Counted from the stretch's first letter, positions 1-10,400 are shown. The stretch is DNA of 64,000 nucleotides from an uncultured Clostridia bacterium (GCA_937877675.1 CALEIS010000135.1:62001-126000); one strand, 5' to 3'. Translations and numbers: made by a program. Notes: generated by a model not told the origin, from the sequence alone.

Positions 1-606
1 AATATAATTTTCCTTTTCGTATAAGTTTTCAATTATAAGTTGTGCTTCTTTTTCACCTGCTTCAATTATAAGAGTAGAAGCATTTACATTTGATTTTTTA
101 TCATCTCTATGCTATTTGTTATTTCTTCCTATAAAAATCTAAGAAGTTTCATAGATAGGGAAATATCTTTCTTGATATATTGGATAAAACCTATATCCAT
201 TTTGATATACAATTTTGTATTCATGGGAGTTACCATTTATTGCTTCATTAGAACCAATAGTAACACCCTAAATTCCTACATTCCAATTTAAATAGTTACC
301 CATAGAGTCCGTCATTGGAACTCTTTTATTTTTCAATGGGTCGTCAGATATATAACGCTTTACAGAACCGTCACCTTTGAGCGAATGTTCCGCAGTTGGT
401 GTACCTTTTTGCTTTGAATTCTACGAAGTGAGATTTATATTCACTTTCGCAGATGGTGTTCCGTAGTAAGTTGGATTAAGAAATCTATCAGTTTCACCCT
501 ATATGAGGTCAATAATATGAGCTATACGAAGTATCCCTTTGTATGACTTGGCGATACTATATTCACCCATTATTCTGTTTTCTAATTTTGTTCTTTCCGT
601 AGACAT
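1..606 (-). CDS. Tail/baseplate fibre-like protein, C-terminus outside window
   Basis: Reading from the ATG at 606 with TAG as Gln, the frame stays open to the window edge (202 codons, no stop). It crosses several TAG codons. The N-terminus has the motif SYKGILRI, which also occurs near the start of the next two upstream genes (YMGILRIS and YQGIVRLS), so the three look like paralogues sharing an attachment module. It begins two bases after the stop of the preceding gene, so it is the last visible member of a late minus-strand operon. I do not recognise a domain beyond the shared N-terminal motif. A tail-fibre or baseplate-wedge role is inferred from position and paralogy. Confidence 0.7.
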
Positions 607-608
607 TG

Positions 609-3600
609 TTATATTCTAATTATTGGTATTAGGTTCATGTAGGAGGGATAAGGCCCATCGTTATTTATATATTCTTGAGTACCGTTATACGTTACAGGTA
701 CGTGATGCTGTTGTCTCTTATACTCATAATTGTACTATTCATGTACGCCTTCTGAATTCAATTGAGGGTCTTTACCTGCTGCACGGAAAGCATTCCATTT
801 ATCCATTACGTTATGGGCAATATAATATTTTGCTCCTTCGTCAAAATCGACATTTTTATATTGGTCAAGATGATTATTAGAGAATGATGGTCTGCCATAA
901 ATTGACATCTCTTCAATGTTACCTACACCAAGATACTATGTATCTGTGTATGGAAGACTTGTCAAACATTGCCAAGAGTATGTTCCTCTAGTTTCAGGTT
1001 CATATGATTTATTACCATTACCAAAACTACCAATCTTGTAATGACCTATATCAGAACGACCAGAGTAACAATTTTCAGAATGCCAACCCTAACCCTTCGG
1101 GTGATTGTATGTGTAAATTGCAATACCAATACCACCAGCGAGGAATCCTGATAATCCGTAACCAAACAAATTACCACCCCAACCACATGCTTTCATAACT
1201 GCACCTGTTACCACACCACCTAATGTTAATCCTAATACTAGACCTAATACCAAACCGCAAGTTATAACTGATAAAACAAGCACCGCAGCGAAAAGCACTA
1301 CAGCAGCAAGAGCCTTAAGGAACTTTTTCCATTTTGATGGTTTTTTGTACCAGAATGTAATATGATGACTCCAGTTAGCAAACTGTGCTTTACCTTCATG
1401 GGAAATAGGAAGTCTTGCCTATGATTCATTTATCTTCATAGCCAATTGTCTTCTTATAAATTTTTCAATTTTGTGTCTTCTGAGGTTCTTATCAACTGAT
1501 GCTGAATTGATAACATTTGAGCCAGAGTTGGGGTCTACAGGATTTGACTAGAAGTTGAACTTGTCTGAGAAAGCATGAGGCATACCTGTAGCATCATAAT
1601 ATACATAACCACTTGAACTCCAACCATTTACTTCATATTGACCTATTGTTCCTCTGAATTTTGGGCCACCTACACTTTGATAACCTGTTGAATCTCTGAA
1701 AGGATTATAAATGTGTGAATTGAAAAGCATTATACCTGCATTAGGAACAGGGGTATAATTATCAAAATATGCTATGTTGTTTCTAAATGAATAGTTAGCC
1801 CAGTTCATACCACGTGATAAGTGGTAATCATATGGGTTTTCCCATAAGCAATTTTCAGCATCGAAAATAGTTGCTTTAGATGCAGCGTAGAACCATTGAA
1901 CTATTTTTTTAGACAAATCATCACCACCTTGACCACCTGAAATGTTTGAGAAAAGTTTGTGTCTGTGAGGGATGTATTCGCATGCCCATTCAAAACTATA
2001 TGGATAAATCTTAGGCTCAGTGATATTCTTTCTTATATCAATACCGTTTTTTCCATAATAGTCTTTATTATATTTTTCATTATATTCACCATCTACTATA
2101 ACACCCTACATATTTGGAGAGTGAATGTATGAATTTGTGTTATTAGTTGAAAGATTTGACTAATAAGTATCATTCATTATCTGAATATCTGCATCTGCCT
2201 ATTCAGAAATTACTTCCCAATCTAAACCATTTTGAGATGTAATGTTTCCGTTTTCGTCATATGTAGTTGCAGCAGTAGACCAGTTTAATGCTCTAATAAA
2301 ACGAGGGTATTTTTCATGGAAAACAAACAATTCAGGCGTTGTGGAAATATATCTATGAACCCCTGATTTAGTATTGCTTTCAATCTCATAAAACTTATTA
2401 TTGAAAGCTTTAACTTTGCCACCTTTCAATTTAGTATACACAATTGTATCATTACCACTAGAAGCATTCGTAAAAATGTTCTCATTCTTTAGTGATAAAT
2501 TTGGATAATTTGTGAATGTGATTTCTTTACCGTCACATAATACAAAATCTTTTACCAAGGAATGAACAGGTGATACAGTAGCATCACAACAAGCAGTTAT
2601 TTCTTGATTTAATACAGCATTTTGAATAGCACTGATTTCATCTGTATAAGTTCCCTAATACTATCTCCAATCTTGTTTGCCTGTTTGTTCTTCCCAATAT
2701 TTCATATTGTGGGCTACCTGTCTACAACGATGAAACCAATATCTACTGAAAGGCATAGCATGATAGGTAGTTATACCATGTTGGAAACCTTGACCTAAAA
2801 TTGGTGCTGTAGGTGTATAATGGGCATCCATGTTTCTTGCACCAAATAAGGCTTCTTCAATGTTGCTGTTTCCATTGATACCTAACTATCTATATCTGCC
2901 TTCTGTGTGTCTTTCTTTACCTCTAAGAATCTAATCTAACATTTGCCAAGTGATGTCATCAACTCTTAGCCATGAAAGTTTTGTTATTTGACCTACATTA
3001 TCATCTAATACTAAATTAGTTCCAGATTTTACCCATTTATCCATCATTGTTCTTGTAGACTATGGGATACCAGATAATGTGTGACCATCATAGTGACCTA
3101 ATACATAATCTCTTGTATATAAAACAGGAATATCTTCATTATGGTCATTAATGTATGTGATATATTTCCCATTTATTTGAACATGATGTTCTGACTATGT
3201 AAGTTTTTCAGAAGCGTCATTAGGATTTGGTGCTTCATACCAATATTGTCTCTTAGCACGTAAATTCTTCTCCATTTGTTCAGCCCTTGATTCGTGCGTA
3301 TTGTTCTAGTCGAACAAATTCAAATGGTTTTTATTATTGAAGAATTTATCATCATTTGGTGCTTCAATTGGATATACAAGTATTTTTTCCGCATTGATTG
3401 AGGAATCATTTGACAATAAATCACAACCTCCTGCAATTACTAATTCTGAATATTTGTCTTTTGGGTCTGATAATAAAATCGTTGAACGAGAAGTCAAACC
3501 TTTGGAAACATATGTATATCCGTCAATCTTTGATACTAAATTGATTATTGATTTGGTATCAATATATTGTCCATCTTTATTGATATCAACAACCGTCTAA

Positions 3601-3860
3601 AATGTTTTAGGTACGAAGTACAAAGGTAATACGTTACCATCTGAATCTGATAGTGTTATTTTTGTTTGTTCATTTTTATCCCCAAACAAACCATCGAAGT
3701 CAACCAAAACATTAAGAATGACTGATGGGTCATCGACATTTTTACCTTGAACTGAATTAGGAGAGATACGAAGAATACCCATATACGAATCGTAAATTTC
3801 TTTTTGAGATACGTTTCGTATATTATATTGTGTATATTGGTCTGTGTTTAGAATAGCCAT
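609..3860 (-). CDS. Large tail/fibre protein with collar-like domain and C-terminal hydrophobic segment
   Basis: A 1083-residue frame is obtained only if many TAG codons are read through; it ends in TAA at 609-611. All the open fragments share one frame, which argues against pseudogene decay. Near residue 25 it has YMGILRIS, the module shared with both neighbours. Around residues 420-440 is KDFVLCDGKEITF, which resembles the LCDG segment of phage tail-collar domains and is also present in the upstream gene. Unusually, residues about 845-915 form a long Gly/Val/Leu-rich hydrophobic stretch (LVLGLVLGLTLGGVVTGAV) able to span a membrane. Its role is inferred as a baseplate or fibre component. 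It could instead be a receptor-binding protein; enzymatic motifs were not seen. Confidence 0.75.
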
Positions 3861-3864
3861 GATA

Positions 3865-5592
3865 TTATATTTTTATTAGTGGTAACATTGCAAAGAACTT
3901 TGGTGAATTTTCGTGACCGTACAATCCAATTCCGCTAGGGTCATAGTATTTTTTACCAACGGAAGGAATATTGATTGATGATGCACCAGTCATATTAGAT
4001 GAGTTAGTGGAATAGCCACCTTGTTGTGCTGATTTCGCTTGACCACTGAGTTGCATAGGGATTGCTGCCCAATAATGAGCATTAACACTTTCACAACCTG
4101 CATGATGTTCGTTTCCGCTACGATTAGTTTTATAATTTCTGCCACCAAATCCATTATAATAGTATTTTCCCATGAAGAATGGATGGTTGGTGAGATACAT
4201 AGTACCATAACCTTTTGTTATTTTATCATCACCCTAATTTATTTTTCCTTCCAATGTCAGACGATAATCGTTATTAGCGGAAACACCTTCCCAACCAAAA
4301 CGAGGTCTTATATAATCGTGTACTTCTTCTGTGTGGAATGATTTATTTGAAGAAAAACATGTTAAGTCATATGTACCTTGTGCAATGAAGTGTTTATGAT
4401 TATCAATCTTATATCGTTGAGAATACACAGGCATATTATCAGGGAAATAATACCCTGTTTGTATTCTACCTACCATGTAATTTACGTGGTTATCAACTTT
4501 TATATCATAAAATGAGTTTTGTCCTTTAGCAGATACAGCACTAATGAACATGTGGCGTAAATCAGGAACACGGAAAGTTTTCACCCCATCTTGAGAAGCA
4601 TAATCGTTACAATTTGGGTCCTAACCGTTTTTATAAGGTTGAAGGAAAGTTGTTGATTCAGTACCTTGAATAGGCTTCCAATGTTTTATATTTTCTTTCC
4701 AAAGAACTTTAGCCAATTCAGGGAAATCTGTTGTTTTATATTTTCTACCATCACATAATAAGAAATCACGAATGATAGGATTACATGTACCTAAATCCTA
4801 TTGATTTCCTATAAATGATTGATTTGGTAATTGACGTTTACCTGAATTCAAACATAATGCTTTGTAATCAGCAATACTAACAGGAACAAAATGAATAGAA
4901 CCTGTTGGAATTGTTTCCAAATCAAGAAGTGCCTACATAATTGCATCTCGGAGGAAAAGTTTAGTTGCTTTATATCTATATTCCCTCTAATTATCAGCAT
5001 TACTGATTGTATATAAAATGTTACTTTTATCACCTGTTCCAACAATGTTTATTTTTCTCTAATCATAATTACCAGTTGTTATATCAGGTAATGATGAAGA
5101 TGATGTGTCATTGTTTGGGAGAAATGGCATCCTTTGCCCATTCATGATAAATGGCTTTGACTTCTATGATTTGTCAGTCGTGTACAATACTAAGTGGGAA
5201 GATTTAAGAATACCAATTACTCCAAGATTATCAAACTCCACATCTACATCAGAAATACGGAAATTTACCAAGTAACCTGTAGACTAAGAAGCGATAATCA
5301 TTCTTCTTGATATATCACAATTACTTTTTATTGCATTTATAGCAGCATCGTCAAATAAAATAGCATCCGAATGAAAAAGACCTTGATTTTTTTCGTCCTA
5401 TTTGGAAAGTTGGTAGTTTGGATTTTCGTCATGTATTGATTGATTATTTGGAGATAATCGGACAATACCTTGGTATGACGAGCTAACTGAATATGATGTT
5501 TCAATACGAGTGGCTGATTCACCACTTGTTATATACATCACTTTATCCTTAAACTTAGGGATTTCTGCGTAAATTTTAGACTAACTGCTCAT
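3865..5592 (-). CDS. Short-tail-fibre-like protein with phage tail-collar domain
   Basis: This is a 575-residue frame with TAG as Gln, starting at the ATG at 5592 and ending in TAA at 3865. The N-terminus carries SSYQGIVRLSP, the module shared with the two downstream genes. The second half has the order typical of a tail-collar domain (T4 gp12-like): IPTGSIHFVPV, then RDFLLCDGRKYKT with FPELAKVLW, then FRVPDLRHMF. The Gly/Asn/His-rich C-terminus (HHAGCESVNAHYW) suits a trimeric receptor-binding fibre. It is expected in the virion at the baseplate, contacting the cell surface. It sits between a tube-like protein and a longer paralogue in one late operon. Domain recognition is by eye and the trimer is inferred from the family. 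Confidence 0.8.
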
Positions 5593-5602
5593 CCTGTGTT
5601 AT

Positions 5603-6202
5603 TTACTCATCAGATAATAGGAAGTTCTTTACATACATTTGCGAAAATACAAAATCACATGAACAAGTGATTTCACCTGTATTCTGATAGTCCAACTTTA
5701 TACTTGGTAATTCTGTTGGAAAAGCATGGGTGAATGTCCATTGAATAATAGGCTTATCATATTCATCTGTACCAATAACACTAAGAGTTGTTGCATAAGT
5801 TTGCGAACCAATCTTATCACCTGCTAATTTCTAAGCATTGAAGTGACCCTATTTTTCGTGATATATGAGATTCATCCATTCATAAATTGTGAAGTAATTG
5901 GCATACTTGTTATCAATCTTGAATTCAATTTTCAAAGCATCATATGGTGTTTTTGTATGAGATGATATATAATGATGACCACCTGCATATGGCATGCTCT
6001 GAGCCTTGATACTATTTCTTGGAATTTGTACATTCGTCAATGACCAAGCAATAGCATTCTTACCAATACCAAGTTCATTGATGTTTTTAACATACTTTGA
6101 ACGCATGTTTTTCAAACACTATGGTAAGTTCATGACGAATAAGAACTTATCCTCAAGTGTCTTATTCAAAGGAGATTGTATAACATCGTAAATATCACTC
6201 AT
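5603..6202 (-). CDS. Tail-tube-like / baseplate tube protein (gp19/gp54-type)
   Basis: This gene encodes 199 residues and starts at the ATG at 6202, eight bases from end to start after a late TAAATA promoter. It includes two TAG codons read as Gln. Features such as DKFLFVMNLP near the N-terminus, IPRNSIKAQSMPYAGGHHY in the middle and FTIYEWMNLIY resemble the fold family of T4 tail-tube gp19 and its baseplate relative gp54. A clearer gp19 is encoded at 25402-25962, so this copy may be the baseplate tube initiator. It heads the fibre operon running to position 1. The assignment is by pattern only, and another tube-fold baseplate protein remains possible. Confidence 0.55.
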
Positions 6203-6207
6203 TTTTT

Positions 6208-6215
6208 CTTATTTA
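6208..6215 (-). promoter_or_regulatory. Late promoter (TAAATAAG) for the tube/fibre operon
   Basis: Minus-strand TAAATA core ending six bases before the ATG at 6202. It matches the T4 late consensus TATAAATA in part and recurs in front of other structural units. Confidence 0.65.
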
Positions 6216-6229
6216 TTTTACAAAAAGTC

Positions 6230-6258
6230 TTGACAAAACATTAGAATTTTTGTATACT
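6230..6258 (+). promoter_or_regulatory. Early promoter: TTGACA-17-TATACT
   Basis: TTGACA at 6230-6235 and TATACT at 6253-6258 with a 17-base spacer. It is divergent from the late promoter just upstream and drives the small early genes from 6319. Confidence 0.85.
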
Positions 6259-6318
6259 GTCTGTGGAGAAAGCCCCAAGAGAACAAGAACAACTAACAAC
6301 AGAAAGGACGAAGACAAG

Positions 6319-6552
6319 ATGCTGAAGAAGGTAATCGCTACGATGTTGGATGAGATGTTTTATCTCGGTTTGACCATTATCAATGAGGCTGAATACAATT
6401 ACGATTTCACTTGCGTTGGTGGTGACATTATGCCTGAGTATTGGGATGAATATAAGTGGGGTGACGGTCTTATGGGTACTGCCCTTGAACTTGGCGATAA
6501 GGTTGGCTATAATGCCAATGACTCCATGTGGGATGATGAGTACCCACAATAA
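6319..6552 (+). CDS. Small early protein of unknown function, 77 aa
   Basis: I chose the ATG at 6319 because AGAAAGGA lies at 6301-6308 as a ribosome binding site. The longer upstream start would lie inside the -10 box of the promoter. The product is acidic (EYNYDFTCVGGDIMPEYWDEY) with no recognised domain. It contains no TAG codon and lies directly behind an early promoter, the pattern expected for a host-takeover or accessory early gene. Function is unknown. Confidence 0.7.
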   Translation: MLKKVIATMLDEMFYLGLTIINEAEYNYDFTCVGGDIMPEYWDEYKWGDGLMGTALELGDKVGYNANDSMWDDEYPQ

Positions 6553-6567
6553 GAACTATGGTATAAT
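6552..6567 (+). promoter_or_regulatory. Candidate middle promoter: AGAAC-N5-TATAAT
   Basis: AGAAC at 6552-6556, five bases, TATAAT at 6562-6567. It overlaps the stop codon of the preceding gene and ends seven bases before the next ATG. Same architecture as the sites before gp47, gp46, gp43 and gp44. Confidence 0.6.
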
Positions 6568-6574
6568 AGTACCT

Positions 6575-6928
6575 ATGAATTACGAGTTGTATTACTCATT
6601 ACAAGAAAAGCATAAGCGTGAGTTATTTGACCTCCTTGATTGGCAGGACAAATACGCTCTTGAACACTTATGTAAAGCCGTATATAAGTATTCTGACCCT
6701 GATGAACCCGAAGTTCGTTACAATGATTGGATTTGCTTCCATACTTCCCAGTTCTGGCTTGGTGAATTCATTGATAGAGAATACCTTATAAGAATTTGTA
6801 TTGATTGTGGAATCTTCATTTACGATTATACTGACAGTTTTGGTAGAAAGTTTTATGAAGTAAGTCCATCTTGGAGAAAGTTTCTAATTGAGGAGTTTAA
6901 GTTAGATGAAAAAAGGACAGAAGTTTGA
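6575..6928 (+). CDS. Small protein of unknown function, 117 aa
   Basis: The ATG at 6575 was preferred over an in-frame start at 6383, which would lie inside the preceding gene. TATAAT ends only seven bases upstream, so the transcript should be nearly leaderless. The protein is rich in charged and aromatic residues (QEKHKRELFDLLDWQDKYAL), and the later part (IDCGIFIYDYTDSFGRKFYEV) looks like a small alpha/beta domain. No family was recognised. It overlaps the next gene by 23 bases, implying co-transcription and probably coupled translation. Confidence 0.75.
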   Translation: MNYELYYSLQEKHKRELFDLLDWQDKYALEHLCKAVYKYSDPDEPEVRYNDWICFHTSQFWLGEFIDREYLIRICIDCGIFIYDYTDSFGRKFYEVSPSWRKFLIEEFKLDEKRTEV

Positions 6929-7259
6929 GTTTCTTGAATTGGTAGAATTCTTGAAGAACGAAAAGAATTCGTGGCAAATCATTGCAACAGGAGGAACATA
7001 TTGGTATCTTAATTATCTCTATCTTTACAAGTATAATTTCCATTTTGACTATTTTGAATATACAGATGGAGGTTCACCGTGTTTTTCGTTGGTTTCTGTT
7101 GAAGATGGTAGAGAAGTTGCCCATGTTCCATTTGGAGGTTACGATGATTTGACTTATAGAATTGAAGTATATAATGAAAACCCACTTGAAATTCTCATTG
7201 ATTGGCGTGAGAATTACGAAAATGGAGATAGCCAATTGGTAATTTTACAAAAAGTATGA
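6906..7259 (+). CDS. Small protein of unknown function, 117 aa
   Basis: This frame starts inside the 3' end of the previous gene and ends in TGA overlapping the ATG of thyA, so the three form one tight translationally coupled operon. It is rich in aromatic residues (GTYWYLNYLYLYKYNFHFDY). I see no known motif, signal peptide or membrane helix. Position beside thymidylate synthase hints at a nucleotide or early function, but that is only context. Confidence 0.75.
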   Translation: MKKGQKFEFLELVEFLKNEKNSWQIIATGGTYWYLNYLYLYKYNFHFDYFEYTDGGSPCFSLVSVEDGREVAHVPFGGYDDLTYRIEVYNENPLEILIDWRENYENGDSQLVILQKV

Positions 7260-8167
7260 CATTTGACGAGAGTTACATTGAACTATTAAAGAAAATTGAA
7301 TAGTTGGGCTTCAAGGAGAAGAACGAGAGAACAGGGATTGAAACAAAATCTGTGTTCACTGCTATTCTCGAAGCAGAGGATGCTAAAGGTTTTAGTGGCT
7401 TCCCTATTTCCAATACACGAAAAATCCATTGGAAGGGTGCTGTGATTGAAACCTTGTGGTTACTTGGTATTCACATGAAGGATGACCGTTATAAGGATTT
7501 GCCTATGACGAATACTCGCTATCTTGAAGATTACGGAGTGCGTTATTGGAGACCTTGGCAAGACATAAACGGTAATCTTGGGCCTGTTTACGGTGAGCAG
7601 CTTGTGAATTGGTATGACCATAATACTGACAGCCATATCAATCAGATTCAGAACATCATTGATACCTTGAGAACTAATCCTACTGACAGACGTTTGGTAG
7701 CATCTATGTGGAATCCTGCTGAGATTGGGAAGATGGCACTTCCACCTTGTCACCATTCTTTGTGGTTCTATTCAAGACAGAGAGAAGACGGTAAGCGTGT
7801 ATTGGACACAACATGGCATCAGCGAAGTGCAGACATGCCTATTGGTATTCCTTATAACATCTTGCAGTATACCATTGTGAATAAGATTGTAGCAATGTGT
7901 TCAGGACACATCCCTGGTGTTGTTCGTGGCGTATTAGGTAATGCTCACTACTATCTTGACCAAGCAGAAGGTGTTAAAGAGATTATCAGTCGTGAGGAAG
8001 AAGTTACCAAGTGTCCTAAACCTCAGTTAGTTATAAGTGAGCGTCTATTGGAAAAGGTATGGTGTGGTGAGATGTTAGAGTTATCGGATTTCGCCGTAGA
8101 TGGAAGTGATTTCAAGGTAGTGGATTACAATCCATTGGGAGCAATCAAAATGCCTGTAGCAGTATGA
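7256..8167 (+). CDS. thyA: Thymidylate synthase (contains one in-frame TAG)
   Basis: The enzyme converts dUMP to dTMP using methylene-tetrahydrofolate, supplying thymine for phage DNA. The 303-residue product has the family landmarks in order: N-terminal helix ending NERTGIETKS, LGPVYGEQ, catalytic Cys165 in ALPPCHHSLW, QRSADMPIG, Asn201 in GIPYNIL, GNAHYY and the C-terminal KMPVAV. Asn201 corresponds to the residue that selects dUMP; dCMP hydroxymethylases have Asp there, so T4 gp42-like activity is unlikely. The ATG at 7256 overlaps the upstream TGA. Codon 16 is TAG, inside the conserved N-terminal helix (YIELLKKIEQLGFKEKNERTG), which supports reading TAG as sense. No other TAG occurs in the gene. 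Confidence 0.95.
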
Positions 8168-8499
8168 TAGTAGGAGATTATAAGAATTGGCAAGGGGAAC
8201 AGAAGTTCCCCACAAAGTCACCATTTACAGTAAGAGGTTATGAATTTGAGTTTAAGAAATGGGGTAAAGACCCTGACAACTTACCTTCGGAAGATAAGTT
8301 GTTATTCAATTTGTGGATGGTAGAGCCAAGTCCTGAGCATCCTGCCATAATGGGCAAGGTTGAAGTTTATACATTGGGAGGAAGTGATGTTATGAAGTAT
8401 GTATATGTAAACCCTTACTTCCTTGATGATGAAAATAAACTTGGAAGCATTACTTTAGAGTTGAAAGACGCAGCAGGAGAACAACTATTAAATAAGTAA
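8164..8499 (+). CDS. Unknown early protein, 111 aa, coupled to thyA
   Basis: The start codon overlaps the thyA stop (ATGA). The protein is mixed alpha/beta (PFTVRGYEFEFKKWG and KYVYVNPYFLDDENK). No domain was recognised and there is no TAG. Co-translation with thyA suggests an early or nucleotide-metabolism role, but the sequence gives no direct support. The end of this gene contains a TAAATA motif that may serve the next gene. Confidence 0.75.
   Translation: MIVGDYKNWQGEQKFPTKSPFTVRGYEFEFKKWGKDPDNLPSEDKLLFNLWMVEPSPEHPAIMGKVEVYTLGGSDVMKYVYVNPYFLDDENKLGSITLELKDAAGEQLLNK
8489..8494 (+). promoter_or_regulatory. Candidate late promoter (TAAATA)
   Basis: TAAATA overlaps the 3' end of the preceding gene and ends ten bases before the ATG at 8505. 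The following gene is rich in TAG, as expected for a late gene. Confidence 0.45.
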
Positions 8500-8504
8500 T
8501 AATT

Positions 8505-8936
8505 ATGTCTAGTATTGCAGCAAGTGATGTAGGATACGATATTGTTTTATTTGCATATGCAGGTAAAAGAATGATAGGTACAATATATAATTCTAACAAT
8601 AACTCTTAGGATGTTGAATATATTCCATCTAGCGTTACAGATAGAACATCTGTAATTGGTACGTTAGTAGGTTTAGAAAAGGTAAAGAGTGATTATATTG
8701 TCATTAGTAATCCTTGTGAAATTGAATTTAGTATTGATAAACCTGTTACAGGCTCAGCAACATTGAACTGGGATTTGAAGCCTTTCTTCTTCAAGTTATT
8801 ACATACGAGTGATTCTTCAAAGAAAAATTAGTTCATTTTCCCTAAGAACCAAGTTGTCTTGAGTAATATTTGTATGTAGATGATTGATAATAACCTTATA
8901 AAGGCTTATCAATAGATTTGTTAGGCAGATGTCTAA
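8505..8936 (+). CDS. Putative late structural protein, 143 aa, TAG-rich
   Basis: The frame runs from ATG 8505 to TAA 8934 only if five TAG codons are translated. The product (IAASDVGYDIVLFAYAGKRM, later LNWDLKPFFFKLLHTSD) is predicted to be mainly beta. No family was recognised. High TAG content and a TAAATA box upstream place it with the virion genes, in contrast to the TAG-free early genes before it. A strong bidirectional terminator follows. Confidence 0.65.
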
Positions 8937-8945
8937 AAACAATTT

Positions 8946-8974
8946 GACCCACTCATTTGAGTGGGTCTTTTCTT
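8946..8974. terminator. Bidirectional terminator between convergent genes
   Basis: Nine-base-pair stem GACCCACTC / GAGTGGGTC with loop ATTT at 8946-8967, followed by a T-rich tract. It separates the plus gene ending at 8936 from the minus gene ending at 8977. Confidence 0.85.
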
Positions 8975-8976
8975 TA

Positions 8977-10332
8977 TTATCCAACGAAGAATCTTGGCTT
9001 GTGCATTGCACCATAAGCTTGATTCTTGATGAGTTCGTCAAGTAATTCTTTCTGCTTATTGACACCCTCTTGAGCAAGAGCATTACCTGTCAATGAACCA
9101 CCACCAAGCATGGAAACACTATCACCCCACTTGGAACGAACTCTACCTAACATTTCCTTACAAACAGCGAGAGCATAATCAAATACCCAAGGTTCTTTAA
9201 GAACATCTTTCAAAGGTTTTTCAACCCAACATTCAACAATGCCAAAGAATCTTTCACCCATTCTTGGCTGAGGAGTAAGTGTAAGGTATTGAGTATCCTT
9301 ATTGAAATGCCAACCTCTCTTTACAGCAAGTAACTTCTCATAAGTATTTCTCCATTCATGAAGAGCATACCAAGTAGTAAGACCAAATGAGCGATGATTG
9401 AACTGATTTGTATAGAAGAACTGCTGAGCAAGAGAAGTATCAAAGTTATAAAGAGAAGTAATTGATGATACACCACTTTCAGAGTAATTTGTTACAGATA
9501 CAACCTTACGATAATCCATAATGTCATAGTCGAACATCTTATTATACTGAATAGAATCTCTATCTCTAACTGTGTTACTTCCGTCTGCTTCTTCAAACCC
9601 TGCATTAATTGTCTCTTCTTTGTATAAGTCTGTTTTCCTCTGACCTCCTATTGTTACAACTTTATCTTTAGACTTTTGGAAATCTGATTTATCATATGGA
9701 GTTCTATCAGTTGCAGTTTGTTTGAACATTGAAGCATCATAACGTCTCTTTGAGATGAGGTAATTATAGAACTCTTTAGAAATAATAGATAATTCTTCAA
9801 TACCATCAGGGTATTTCTGTGACATTACGTACAACATGTCAATCTCACCTTTCAACTTTTCTTCAACTGATTTATGAAGCAAGTCATAATCTTGTTTTGA
9901 AAGGTAATAATCACTCTTTTTGATGTAATCTTTTGTAATGTATACATCATCAGGGACTTTCACAGTTTGCTCAGGGCCTCTTTCAGCAGAGCGTTTAGTA
10001 GCATAGTCGTCAGGTCGAGAGAGAACACCACTAATAGTGCATAATTTATCAATAGGAATGCCATGATTCTGTTCATACAATCTACTATCAAGAATAAGGT
10101 ATTCCTTAACAACCCCTGCATGTTTGTAAAAGCGTTCAACAGCCATAGAAATAGCATCATAGATTTGATTACGATGTAAATCAGAAACGGAAACGGCAGG
10201 ATAACCGAAGAAATGGAGAATTCTCTCGGAGATGTCATCGTAAGTTTTATTCTTATTATTGAGGTCTGTACTCATGAAAACCTCTAAAGGCTTTACATTA
10301 CAGATTTCAGGCATATAGTCAGTATCACTCAT
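8977..10332 (-). CDS. Virion structural protein, probably neck/head-completion type
   Basis: A 451-residue, TAG-free protein. I used the ATG at 10332, not the one 45 bases upstream, because the late TAAATA box lies between them. Near residues 30-55 it has RILHFFGYPAVSVSDLH followed by NQIYDAISMAVERFYKH. The C-terminus has WVFDYALAVCKEMLGRVRSK with QKELLDELIKNQAYG and ends RFFVG. This arrangement resembles a group of structural proteins in T4-like and jumbo phages that begin with a small helical domain and end in a Gly-rich tail. It is presumably located at the head-tail junction. The family assignment is from memory of related sequences and is tentative. Confidence 0.6.
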   Translation of the reverse strand: MSDTDYMPEICNVKPLEVFMSTDLNNKNKTYDDISERILHFFGYPAVSVSDLHRNQIYDAISMAVERFYKHAGVVKEYLILDSRLYEQNHGIPIDKLCTISGVLSRPDDYATKRSAERGPEQTVKVPDDVYITKDYIKKSDYYLSKQDYDLLHKSVEEKLKGEIDMLYVMSQKYPDGIEELSIISKEFYNYLISKRRYDASMFKQTATDRTPYDKSDFQKSKDKVVTIGGQRKTDLYKEETINAGFEEADGSNTVRDRDSIQYNKMFDYDIMDYRKVVSVTNYSESGVSSITSLYNFDTSLAQQFFYTNQFNHRSFGLTTWYALHEWRNTYEKLLAVKRGWHFNKDTQYLTLTPQPRMGERFFGIVECWVEKPLKDVLKEPWVFDYALAVCKEMLGRVRSKWGDSVSMLGGGSLTGNALAQEGVNKQKELLDELIKNQAYGAMHKPRFFVG

Positions 10333-10340
10333 CAGAATTT

Positions 10341-10346
10341 TATTTA
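10341..10346 (-). promoter_or_regulatory. Late promoter (TAAATA) for the neck-like gene
   Basis: Minus-strand TAAATA (plus-strand TATTTA) ends eight bases before the ATG at 10332. It lies back to back with the early promoter at 10363. Confidence 0.65.
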
Positions 10347-10362
10347 TTCTTGTAGAATTTGC

Positions 10363-10391
10363 TTGACAAAAATTCAAAAATGTAGTAAAAT
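10363..10391 (+). promoter_or_regulatory. Early promoter: TTGACA-17-TAAAAT
   Basis: TTGACA at 10363-10368, spacer 17, TAAAAT at 10386-10391. The spacer is almost the same as that of the promoter at 54357. Confidence 0.85.
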
Positions 10392-10400
10392 CCTCTCAGA

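Noticed and set aside
6383..6928. Extended start giving a 181-residue protein with a hydrophobic N-terminus
   Set aside because: It would overlap the preceding gene by 170 bases; the ATG at 6575 has a promoter seven bases upstream. The apparent signal peptide is a shadow.
7256..8167. dCMP hydroxymethylase instead of thymidylate synthase
   Set aside because: The substrate-selecting position is Asn (GIPYNIL), not Asp.
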